From Verrucomicrobia bacterium UBA7008 (GTDB taxonomy: Bacteria; Verrucomicrobiota; Kiritimatiellia; RFP12; UBA1067): a stretch of DNA of 8,175 nucleotides. The stretch spans positions 1-8,175 of the forward strand of contig DJXI01000028.1 in assembly GCA_002449695.1 (NCBI GenBank). Reading direction: 5' to 3'. The notes beneath the pieces were generated by a model. The model was given only the letters and a program-made list of their open reading frames with translations, was not told the origin of the DNA and searched no databases. The translations under genes and the position numbers were made by a program. This document shows positions 1 to 7,100 of this stretch, piece after piece (the stretch's first letter is position 1; each line of letters opens with the position of its first letter).

Positions 1-22
1 GGGCGATTGAGGACAATCGCCC
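1..22. repeat. REP-like hairpin at window edge
   Basis: The sequence shows a perfect 9-bp inverted repeat, GGGCGATTG and CAATCGCCC, around a 4-nt loop (AGGA), followed by CCTACC. Compact palindromes of this form are typical of dispersed intergenic REP-type elements. Whether it is dispersed in this genome cannot be seen here. The element may extend left of the window. Confidence 0.5.
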
Positions 23-130
23 CTACCAGCTCTGCGGCCTCTGCGGCTCGCGGCCCCTTGCGGCCCTTCGGGTTCGCTTCGCTCAGGCGACCCGATGCCT
101 TCGGCACGGGCGCATCTCGCCTCTGCGTTA
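23..130. other. GC-rich repeat-like stretch, no gene seen
   Basis: This stretch is full of short iterations (CTCTGCGG, TGCGGC, GCGGCCC) and small inverted repeats, such as GGGTTCGC with GCGACCC around 70-93 and TGCC-TTC-GGCA at 96-106. Open frames cross it but have no protein-like composition. It looks like intergenic repeat material lying between the hairpin at 1-22 and the coding-like tail that follows. Confidence 0.35.
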
Positions 131-193
131 AAGAAGGACCTGAAGCTGGACATCAGCGGCTTCACCCTCGTGCGCGACACGAGCGCGGAGTAA
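131..193 (+). pseudogene. possible 3' remnant of an unidentified gene
   Basis: Reading toward the TAA at 191-193, the last 20 codons give KKDLKLDISGFTLVRDTSAE. This has normal amino-acid balance and looks like a genuine protein C-terminus. The frame is open from 11, but upstream of about 131 it runs through GC-rich repeat-like DNA, and the only ATG is at 95 with no good ribosome site. The likely reading is that repeat DNA replaced or interrupted the body of a gene, leaving its tail. A chance open stretch is the alternative. The family is not recognised. Confidence 0.25.
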
Positions 194-198
194 TCCGC
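167..198. terminator. tandem hairpins between convergent gene ends
   Basis: Two adjacent perfect stems are visible. CTCGTG/CACGAG pair around a 5-nt loop (167-183), and GCGGA/TCCGC pair around GTAA (185-198). They lie at the end of the coding-like tail that stops at 193 and just past the TAG (218-220) of the minus-strand gene, so they could end transcription from either side. Neither has a clear U-run, so the call is tentative. Confidence 0.3.
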
Positions 199-217
199 TT
201 ACGGGCGGGGGCGGGCG

Positions 218-1063
218 CTAACGGATGAGGATCGCGAGCGGGCGCGGGGCGGCGGCATCGGTCGTCTCGACCGCCGCGTACGCGCTGAAGCCGAGAAACG
301 CCGCGTCCGCCGTCCAGCCGCCCACCCGCCAGAGGTAGCGCGTCTGCGGCTCCAGGTTCCGCACACGGTAGACGCCGCGCGCCGGAAAGACGGCGGACGC
401 CACCGCGTTCGTCCGGGAATACGGCAGCGTATAATCCCGCGCAAAGCCGATGGCGTCGATCAGGACGCGGCCATCGGTTTTGTTGGTGCTCGAATGGAAG
501 AGGATGCGCGCGCCGTCCTCAACCGTGTCAAGCGGAAGACTGTAGATCTTCATCTGATCGCCCAGCGTGATTGTCTCGAGCGTGTTCGTCGAATCGCCGA
601 CAACCCAATCGATCGGCATGGCATCGCCGACGCTTTTAGAGACATAACGCTGCGCTTGGAAAAGAAGCGTCAGCCCCGCATAGGAGGACAAGCCCGCGAA
701 TTCAAGGCACCCGTCACCCTTGCTGAGACCGATCTGTACCGTTCCCGTCGAATGGGGAAGCTTGCGGATGTTGTCGCCGCTAAAGTCGGGTGCCAGCGAC
801 GCCCATTCGTCAGCCGTGAGTTGAACGACATTGCCGCCCGCATTGCTGATGGCGTCAAACGTGTAATTCGTCACGAAGTCCGCCTCCAGTTCGCGCGGGA
901 AGACCTTGACGACCTCCAGCGCGTTGGACGCGACCGCGCCCACGTTCGTCCACCGCGCGGTGAAGCGGTCGCGAAAGACGGCGTCCGCCGTCAGGTCCGT
1001 CGGGACCGCCGCGAAAAGGATGCCGGTCCACAGACCGGCGCCAAGAAACAAAACGGTTTTCAT
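218..1063 (-). CDS. secreted fibronectin-III-like beta-sandwich protein
   Basis: This encodes a 281-residue exported protein of unknown function. Residues 1-18 form a signal peptide (MKTVLFLGAGLWTGILFA) with likely cleavage after A18 or A19. Residues 20-55 (PTDLTADAVFRDRFTARW) look like the first strands of an FN3 domain. Residues 225-268 (VYRVRNLEPQTRYLWRVGG through YAAVETT) look like its last strands. Between them is a beta-rich insert (about 60-212) resembling a carbohydrate-binding-like jelly roll, with GCLEFAG at 118-124 and VLIDAIGFARD at 200-210. The protein ends PRPLAILIR, a tail much like that of the LamG protein in this window. The ATG at 1063 was chosen because AGGAG sits 7 nt upstream. 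An in-frame ATG at 1090 is poorly spaced and lies about where transcription should begin. The gene is divergent from mscS. No catalytic motif was seen; an adhesive or glycan-binding role is inferred. Confidence 0.8.
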   Translation of the reverse strand: MKTVLFLGAGLWTGILFAAVPTDLTADAVFRDRFTARWTNVGAVASNALEVVKVFPRELEADFVTNYTFDAISNAGGNVVQLTADEWASLAPDFSGDNIRKLPHSTGTVQIGLSKGDGCLEFAGLSSYAGLTLLFQAQRYVSKSVGDAMPIDWVVGDSTNTLETITLGDQMKIYSLPLDTVEDGARILFHSSTNKTDGRVLIDAIGFARDYTLPYSRTNAVASAVFPARGVYRVRNLEPQTRYLWRVGGWTADAAFLGFSAYAAVETTDAAAPRPLAILIR

Positions 1064-1070
1064 CACTGTT

Positions 1071-1075
1071 CTCCT
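1071..1075 (-). promoter_or_regulatory. ribosome binding site deciding the start at 1063
   Basis: AGGAG on the minus strand lies 7 nt before the ATG at 1061-1063. The upstream in-frame ATG (1088-1090) has GGAGG only 2 nt away, which is too close. This favours the shorter protein. Confidence 0.6.
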
Positions 1076-1097
1076 GTTGGGTTTGTTCATGCCCTCC

Positions 1098-1126
1098 AGT
1101 ATAGCACAGCGGCGGCGGCGCGAAAA
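1098..1126 (-). promoter_or_regulatory. extended -10 promoter of the FN3-like gene
   Basis: On the minus strand, TGCTATACT (1098-1106) is an extended -10 element. TTTTCG (1121-1126) is a weak -35 match 17 bp upstream. Transcription would begin near 1091, leaving a leader of about 28 nt with the AGGAG site. The -10 region (TGTGCTATACTGG) is almost identical to that of the LamG gene. Confidence 0.5.
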
Positions 1127-1130
1127 TTAT

Positions 1131-1156
1131 TTTTTCCTTAGTTTTTCCTTACTAAG
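1131..1156. repeat. direct 10-bp repeat with overlapping dyad in the divergent promoter
   Basis: TTTTTCCTTA occurs twice, at 1131-1140 and 1142-1151, so the repeats are 11 bp apart, about one helical turn. CTTAGT (1137-1142) and ACTAAG (1151-1156) form an overlapping inverted repeat. For the minus-strand promoter the repeats cover about -40 to -60. There they could act as an A-tract UP element or as a binding site for an activator shared with mscS. Confidence 0.45.
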
Positions 1157-1193
1157 TTTTGTCCGCGAAAACGCCGCGTTTACTGGGCAATTA

Positions 1194-1202
1194 TGATATA
1201 CT
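1194..1202 (+). promoter_or_regulatory. extended -10 promoter of the mscS operon
   Basis: TGATATACT contains a TG extension and the -10 hexamer TATACT at 1197-1202. No good -35 lies at 16-18 bp; that position holds GCGTTTACT, a motif repeated elsewhere in the window. Predicted transcription start is near 1209, about 31 nt before the mscS ATG. Confidence 0.45.
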
Positions 1203-1239
1203 ACCCGCCGTCAACGAACAAGGAAAGGCGAGAAAAGAC

Positions 1240-2079
1240 ATGAAAGAAGAAGCGGTGGCGACGGCCAACATGATTGTGGACTGGCTGAAGGTCAAGGGCG
1301 CGGACGCGGCGCTCAACGTGTTCCTGGCGGCGGTGATGCTCGTCGCCGGCTGGTTCCTGATCCGCCTGATCTCGAACGCGCTGCGCACGGCGCTTACGCG
1401 CGGCGGCAAGAAGGAGCCGCGCCGCCTGATGGTGACGTTCGTCGTCTCGGTCGTCGAGAAGACGTGCTGGGCCATCCTGGGCGTGATGGTTCTCGCGCGC
1501 CTCGGCGTCAACGTCGGCCCGCTCATCGCCGGCCTCGGCGCGACCGGCTTCATCGTCGGCTTCGCCTGCCAGGAATCGCTCGGCAACCTCGCCAGCGGCC
1601 TCATGATCGCCGTCAACGAGCCGTTCAAGGTCGGCGACTTCATCGAGGCGGCGGGCCTCGCCGGCAAGGTTGTCGCGGTGGACATGATGGCCACGACGCT
1701 GACGACCGCCGACAACAAGAAGATCGTCCTGCCGAACAAGTCGGTCTGGGGCGCGCCGATCACCAACTATTCCGCGCTCAAAGAGCGGCGCGTCGATCTC
1801 CAGGTCGGCGTCGCCTACGGCTCCGACCTCGGCGCGACGCTCGCGACGATCCGCGCCGCGCTCGCGAAGGTCAAGGGCGTCCTCGCCGATCCCGCGCCGG
1901 CCGTCGCGATCGCGAGCCTCGCCGACAGCGCCGTTCTCATCAACGTCCGTCCGTGGTGCAAGACCGCCGACTACTGGACCGTCTATTCCGACACGCTCAA
2001 GACGATCAAGGAGGACCTCGCCGCCGCCGGCATCGAGATCCCCTTCCCGCAGGTCGTCGTCCACACCGCGCAGGGCTGA
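1240..2079 (+). CDS. mscS: small-conductance mechanosensitive channel MscS
   Basis: This encodes a 279-residue inner-membrane channel that opens under membrane tension to release solutes during hypo-osmotic shock. Length and layout match the compact E. coli type (286 residues). Membrane helices are at about 24-46 and 64-87. The pore helix TM3 starts at about 93 and carries the Gly/Ala-rich stretch LIAGLGATGFIVGFACQESL, which kinks near 113-117. NEPFKVGDFIE (126-136) opens the cytoplasmic beta domain, TTADNKKIVLPNKSV (155-169) is the conserved beta-domain loop, and GIEIPFPQ (264-271) is the family C-terminus. ATG 1240 is preferred over upstream non-ATG starts because it follows the predicted promoter; AAGGAAAGG lies about 11 nt upstream, a slightly long spacing. 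It is the first gene of the mscS-thiD-U32 operon. Family assignment is secure; gating properties cannot be read from sequence. Confidence 0.95.
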   Translation: MKEEAVATANMIVDWLKVKGADAALNVFLAAVMLVAGWFLIRLISNALRTALTRGGKKEPRRLMVTFVVSVVEKTCWAILGVMVLARLGVNVGPLIAGLGATGFIVGFACQESLGNLASGLMIAVNEPFKVGDFIEAAGLAGKVVAVDMMATTLTTADNKKIVLPNKSVWGAPITNYSALKERRVDLQVGVAYGSDLGATLATIRAALAKVKGVLADPAPAVAIASLADSAVLINVRPWCKTADYWTVYSDTLKTIKEDLAAAGIEIPFPQVVVHTAQG

Positions 2080-2090
2080 GGGAGCGCCGG

Positions 2091-2903
2091 ATGAACTGCT
2101 GCCTCACCATCGCCGGCTCGGACTCGGGCGGCAACGCGGGCGTGCAGGCCGACCTGCGCGCGTTCCACGCCTACGGCCTCCACGGCTGCACCGTCTTCGC
2201 CGCGCTCACCGCGCAGAACCCCTTCGCCGTCACCGCCATCCACGGCGTGCCGGCCGATTTCGTCGCCGCACAGCTCGACGCGGTGCTGGGCGTCTACGAC
2301 ATCCGCGGCCTCAAGACGGGGATGCTCGCCGATCCCGCCGCCATCGAGGTCATCGCCGACCGGCTCGCGGCGCATCCCGAGATCGCCAAGGTCATCGACC
2401 CCGTGATGGTCGCGACGAGCGGCGTGCGGCTCGTGAGCGAGGCGACGACCGCCGCGATCCGGTCGCGGCTCCTGCCGCTGGCGACGCTCATCACGCCGAA
2501 CCTGCCCGAGGCGGAGGTCCTCTGCGGCCGGGCGGCCGGCGCGTCCGCCGCCGCGCGCGGCGGAAGTGCCGCGCACGCCGCCGCGCTCGCGCGGCAGCTC
2601 TTCGAGACGTACGGCTGCGCGGCGCTCGTCAAGGGCGGCCACGGCGACAACCGCGCGGCGGTGGACGTCCTCTGCGACGGCGGCGACATCCGCGAATTTC
2701 CGCTCCCGTGGGTGGAGAACCCCGTCTCGACGCACGGCACGGGCTGCTCGCTTGCGGCGGCGCTCGCGGCGGAACTGGCGCTCGGGCGCGGCACGGCGGC
2801 GGCGGTCGAAGGCGCCAAGCGCTACGTCCACCGGGCGATCGAAGGCTCCTACTGGGTCGGGAAGGACTGCGGCGTTCTCGGCTTCGTGGACATGCGGCCG
2901 TGA
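2091..2903 (+). CDS. thiD: hydroxymethylpyrimidine/phosphomethylpyrimidine kinase ThiD
   Basis: This encodes a 270-residue cytoplasmic kinase of the ribokinase-like ThiD family. It phosphorylates hydroxymethylpyrimidine twice to the diphosphate that joins the thiazole in thiamine synthesis. Visible motifs in order: IAGSDSGGNAGVQADLRAF (7-25) for substrate binding, ALTAQN (38-43), KTGM (75-78), DPVMVATSG (103-111), TPNLPEAEVL (135-144), KGGH (181-184) and the anion hole STHGTGC (213-219) with catalytic Cys219. Length fits the family (E. coli 266). An Ala-rich insert around 147-167 (GRAAGASAAARGGSAAHAAA) is probably a surface loop. The ATG at 2091 has GGGAG 6 nt upstream and lies 11 nt after the mscS stop. 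No thi genes or TPP riboswitch are nearby, so it may serve pyrimidine salvage. A pyridoxal-kinase side activity, known in some relatives, cannot be excluded. Confidence 0.95.
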   Translation: MNCCLTIAGSDSGGNAGVQADLRAFHAYGLHGCTVFAALTAQNPFAVTAIHGVPADFVAAQLDAVLGVYDIRGLKTGMLADPAAIEVIADRLAAHPEIAKVIDPVMVATSGVRLVSEATTAAIRSRLLPLATLITPNLPEAEVLCGRAAGASAAARGGSAAHAAALARQLFETYGCAALVKGGHGDNRAAVDVLCDGGDIREFPLPWVENPVSTHGTGCSLAAALAAELALGRGTAAAVEGAKRYVHRAIEGSYWVGKDCGVLGFVDMRP

Positions 2904-4159
2904 GCGCGCGCCCCGAAATCCTCGCGCCGGCGGGCGACTTCGTCTGCCTCCAGGCGGCGCTCGACGCGGGCGCGGACGCGGTCTACTTCGGCCTCGGCAC
3001 GTTCAACATGCGCGCGCGCAGCGGCGTCAACTTCACGGAGGCGGACCTGCCCGAGATCGCCGCGCGCTGCGACCGGTACGGGGTCAAGCGCTACCTGACG
3101 CTGAACGCGATCATGTTCGAGGGCGAGGTGGAGGCGGTCGAACGGACGATCGTCGCCGCGCAGCCGTACGTCGACGCGTTCATCGTCTCGGACTGGGGCG
3201 TGATCGCGCTCTGCCGGCGGCACGGCGCGACGTTCCACGTCTCGACGCAGATGTCCACCTCGAATTCGGCGGCGGTGAAGTTTCTCGCGTCGCAGGGGGC
3301 GACGCGCGTCGTGCTGGCGCGCGAATGCACGCTCGCGGAGGTCGCGGCCATCGCGGACGCGGTCCGGCCGACGGAGATCGAATGTTTCGTCCACGGCGCG
3401 CAGTGCGTCGCGGAGTCGGGGCGCTGCCTCATGAGCCACGACGCGTTCGGCAAGTCGGCGTGCCGCGGCGAATGCCACCAGCCGTGCCGGCGGCGGTTCC
3501 TCGTCAAGGCGGTCGACCTCTACACGGACGCGGAAGGAAAGCCCGTCCACGAATCGGACACCGCGTTCATCGTCGAGCCGCACACGGTCCTGAGCGCGAA
3601 GGACCTCTGCTCGCTCGGCTTCGTCGACCGGCTGATGGCGGCGGGGATCGCGAGCTTCAAGATCGAGGGGCGCGCGCGCAACGCGGAGTACGTGCGCGCG
3701 ACGGTGCGCGCGTACCGGCGGGCGGTCGACGCGGTTCTCGCGGGCACGTACACGCCGGCGCTCGTCGCGGAGCTGACGGCGGAGGTGAAGAAGGTCTTCC
3801 ACCGCGAATTCTCGGACGGGCTCTTCTACGGGCGGCCGGGCGCGGACCAGTTCACGGACAGCGAGGATTCGCTCGCGACGACGGTGAAGCGGCACGTCGG
3901 CATCGTGATCGACTACTATCTCAAGGCGGGGATCGCGCAGGTGAAGATCCAGGACCATGCGATCCGGCCGGGCGACCTCGTGCAGATCCACGGCAGGACG
4001 ACGGGCGTGCAGGAATTCACGCTCGGGGAGCTGCACCGCGACGACGAGCGGCCCGCCGTCGGCGAACGCGGCACGTGGGTGACGTTCAAGTGCCCGCGCG
4101 TGCGCGTCGGCGACAAGGTCTTCTACATCGAACAGCGCGCGGGCCGCCTCCAGAAGTAA
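2900..4159 (+). CDS. trhP: U32 family protein, TrhP-type tRNA U34 hydroxylation factor
   Basis: This encodes a 419-residue protein of the peptidase U32 family. Characterised relatives (E. coli TrhP/YegQ, B. subtilis TrhP) use prephenate and an iron-sulfur centre to make 5-hydroxyuridine at tRNA position 34; they are not proven peptidases. The N-terminal barrel starts EILAPAGDFVCLQAALDAGADAVYFG (6-31). The U32 signature ECFVHGAQCVAESGRCLMS (161-179) is followed by CRGECHQPC. C169, C176, C192 and C196 match the Fe-S ligand pattern, and C188 is extra. FKIEGRARNAEYV (253-265) is the family motif before the helical region. Residues about 328-413 form the C-terminal beta barrel. Start: GTG, sharing GTGA with the thiD stop, so translation is probably coupled; the reading frame agrees with the conserved N-terminus. 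Its last five codons and stop lie in a 24-bp sequence repeated at 7667. A related U32 rRNA/ubiquinone enzyme is the alternative, but length and C-terminal domain favour TrhP. Confidence 0.85.
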   Translation: MSARPEILAPAGDFVCLQAALDAGADAVYFGLGTFNMRARSGVNFTEADLPEIAARCDRYGVKRYLTLNAIMFEGEVEAVERTIVAAQPYVDAFIVSDWGVIALCRRHGATFHVSTQMSTSNSAAVKFLASQGATRVVLARECTLAEVAAIADAVRPTEIECFVHGAQCVAESGRCLMSHDAFGKSACRGECHQPCRRRFLVKAVDLYTDAEGKPVHESDTAFIVEPHTVLSAKDLCSLGFVDRLMAAGIASFKIEGRARNAEYVRATVRAYRRAVDAVLAGTYTPALVAELTAEVKKVFHREFSDGLFYGRPGADQFTDSEDSLATTVKRHVGIVIDYYLKAGIAQVKIQDHAIRPGDLVQIHGRTTGVQEFTLGELHRDDERPAVGERGTWVTFKCPRVRVGDKVFYIEQRAGRLQK

Positions 4160-4167
4160 ACGCGCTT
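4144..4167. repeat. left copy of 24-bp direct repeat
   Basis: These 24 bases recur exactly at 7667-7690. This copy covers the last five codons of the U32 gene (GRLQK), its TAA, and 8 further bases (acgcgctt). Flanks differ on both sides (g/c here, t/t at the other copy). Chance identity of this length in 8 kb is negligible. With the right copy it brackets the LamG gene and its promoter. Confidence 0.85.
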
Positions 4168-4179
4168 CTCCGCGAGCCT

Positions 4180-7100
4180 TTATCTGACGACCAGCACCAG
4201 ACCCTTGGGACGCGGGCTCCACACAATCTTCACCGTGCCCTGGTCCGTCGTGTAATCGTAGCTGGTGCCTTTATGCCACGTCTTTTTTTCGCTCCAGGCT
4301 CCATCCTTCCACGTCCAAACGTAGCATCCGGCAACCGGCTTCAGGGCCTCGGAGGAATCCTTGACCTCGGTTGCCGAGAACGTATGGGCGTCGCCAAATA
4401 CCTCGTACGCACCAACGCCTTCCGCAAGCGTTTCGCCTGTGCCGTCGCCGTATTTCGTCTCAATGACGACATTCGTCGTCGTAAGCGCACCGAAGTAGCG
4501 CGCCTGATCCACCTTGCGGTTCCACGCGAGTTCGTCTTCGGAAAGCATGCGGTCATAGAGGCGGATGCTCTTCACCGTGCCGTAGAGCGGGTTGCCCCCG
4601 CCGCCGGCAGTTGACGCTCCGACGCCCCAGCGGGTGGCCGGTGCCGCCTCGTCCTTCGAGCCAACCGACCAGTCCATGCACGCCTGGTGCGCCATGGTGT
4701 TTTCCGTCGTCGGGTAGGCCGTTCCCTCGACGAGCGCCGCGCGGTTGCCGTTGCGGATGGCCGTGAGATAGGTGGGATGCCCGTCCAACCCGACGAAAAC
4801 TGATCCGCGCAAATTCCATGCCGCACCGGTCGTGTCGGATGTATGGTGCTGGATCGTGCCCATGCCGTCGCCCTTGAGCCAGACGCTGCCGTATGCGAGA
4901 TGGTCGACGATCGGCGAGACATACGTGCCGTTGTGCGTGACGCCGGCCAAAATATGGTCCGCGAAATTCACCTCGCCCAGTGCCTGCATCGTGTAGGCAT
5001 GGCCGAGGGAGAACTTGCCCGTCGCTGTATCCGCCGTGGCGAATACGGCGTTGCTCGCGAAGAAGTAGCCGTCATCCACCCAGTGGCTTTCGCCCGATGG
5101 ATTGCCGGCGAGCGTCGCGTCGCGGCCGTTGCCGGAGAGGTCGCTCCAGACTGTGGCGCTGTCGCCATGGGCAAGGCCGTCGAGGTGAAGCTGCGCACCG
5201 CCCGCCGCGTAGTCGGCGAGCGCGTAGTTGGCGGCGGTGCGGATGCCGGCAACGGGCTTCCAGAGCCACGTAAGACGAACGGAAGCGCTGGCGACGGAAG
5301 CGGCGGGGGCGGTGTATTCGACGGCGTTTCCGCCGACGCGCGGGAACGTCTGCTGCGCGCCCCAGGCGGAGGCGTCCGCGTCCCAGGCCTGGAGCTGGTA
5401 GCCGGCGCAGACCCAGCCGATGCCGCGCACCGTGTTGGTGCCGGAGCCGGCGGAGAACGTCCAGCCGTCGGGGAAGTAGATGCCGTTCGGCTCGCGGCCC
5501 TCGAGACCCGCGATGGCGCTCTGCACCACGACGCATCCGGTCTCAGGGATCTTGCCGAAGAAGCGCGCCTCGTCCACCGCGCGGTTGTGCGCGAGCTCCG
5601 CTTCCGTAAGAAGCCGGTTGTAAAGGCGCACGGACTTGACCGTCCCCTTCGTCGTGTCGGCGAGAGCCGTCGTCTTGCCGCCGACGAGCCATGTCGTCGG
5701 GTCGGCGACGAGGTTCTTGGATCCGACAAGCCAGGCGTTTGTGACATAGTTCTGGCTTGCAAGTCCGCCGTTGGCGACGTCGTATTCGGTTTCGGGATAG
5801 GTCGTTCCCGTGATGAGAGCCGTCTTGGCATTGTCGCGAAGGGCGGCAAGATAGGTGACCGTGGCCAACTGGTAGAACCCGGGCATGGCATCCCATGGAC
5901 TTCCTGTCGTAGCATCGCTACGGTGGCAAAGGATTGCATTCGCCTTCTTGTAGTAGATTCCGCCGGCGCCGGTCGGGCCGGTGGACGGAACCAGAATGAC
6001 CTTGTCCTTGTTGTCGCCCCACCAATCGGAACGCTTGCCATCCATCAGGACTTCGAAGGTGTGCTGCGTCCCGAAGGCGAACTTTTCCGCAGTCGAGAAC
6101 ACGGCGTTGAAATTGAAGTAGAAGCCCTTGTCCGTCCAGTAGCTCGTACCGTCGGCGTTGCCGGCGAGGAAGGCGTCGCGACCGTTGCCGGAAAGGTCCT
6201 TCCAGACGGCGGCGGAAGCGTCATGGACGCCGACGCCGGCGTTGTCGATGCCGTCGAGCCGGAGCGCAAGGCCCTCCGTCAGGTAGCCGGCGTCGAGCGA
6301 ACCGGTGGCCGCTTCCCACTGCCAGGTGATTTTGACTTTATCGGAGGAAGAGACGGAGACGGCGAAAACTCCGTCACGGATTTCCGCCGCGCCCCAGTCG
6401 CCGGTCGCGGAATTCCACTGCGCGACGGTGCAGCCGGAGAGCGCGTAGGCGACGCCGCCCACTGTGGCGCAGGCCGGGGCGCGGAAAACGTAGCCGTCCT
6501 TGTCAACGGCGAAGGCGCCGACGCCCTCCGGCCCCGTCGCGCCGCCGCGCGATGTCGCGATCACGGCGTTGGTGACTGGGATACCTGTGATGAAGCGATA
6601 CTGGTCGAGCTGCCAGTTTTGCTGGATTTCTTCTGCTGTCAGCGCACGATTGTAAAGACGGAACGCATTCATGGTGCCGTTTATCGTCCGTTGCATATTT
6701 GCAGGAGTGTCGCCGATATAATACGATGTGCCTGGAATCGCCTTCTTATTCGTGCGGTTTTTCGTGCTGGCGGCCACCCCCTTAACGTAGATTCCCTTCT
6801 GCGTGTCGGACATGAAGCACGAGAAGTTCACGCCGTCCCAGGACGAAACGGTCGGACGGCTGTTGGACCCCGTGTCCGCCGCGTCGTCCTTGAATGTGAG
6901 TCCGCCCTTTCCGTTGCCGCTAGGATTCCAGATGTTGAACTCGGAGCCGTCCACATTGCAGAAGTAGTTCGGAAAGTTTGTATGGCGGTCGGCGTTCGGG
7001 AAGTTGCCGGTCATCTCAATCGTGATGTTGGTCGCCCATCCGGAGGCGAAGCCGGTGCCGAGAAAATAGGCGGCGTTGGCAAAGGAGAAGCCATTGTCCG

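Noticed and set aside
494..1141. 215-codon plus-strand frame opposite the FN3-like gene
   Set aside because: The minus-strand protein has a signal peptide, ribosome site and promoter; the plus-strand frame has none of these and an odd composition.
2080..2090. TPP riboswitch controlling thiD
   Set aside because: thiD follows mscS by 11 nt, which leaves no room for one, and nothing like the conserved thi-box was seen in the leader before mscS.
4160..4179. Terminator between the convergent U32 and LamG genes
   Set aside because: Only a 4-bp CGCG/CGCG pairing with a 6-nt loop and a CTTTAT tail is present, too weak to call.
2849..4222. 457-codon minus-strand frame opposite the U32 gene
   Set aside because: Composition is extreme (Arg, Asp, Val, Glu), as expected for the antisense of GC-rich codons; the U32 motifs on the plus strand are unambiguous.
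2566..4614. 682-codon plus-strand frame over thiD, the U32 gene and the LamG end
   Set aside because: It runs through two well-identified genes in another frame and is dominated by Arg and Ala, a typical shadow of G/C-third-position coding.
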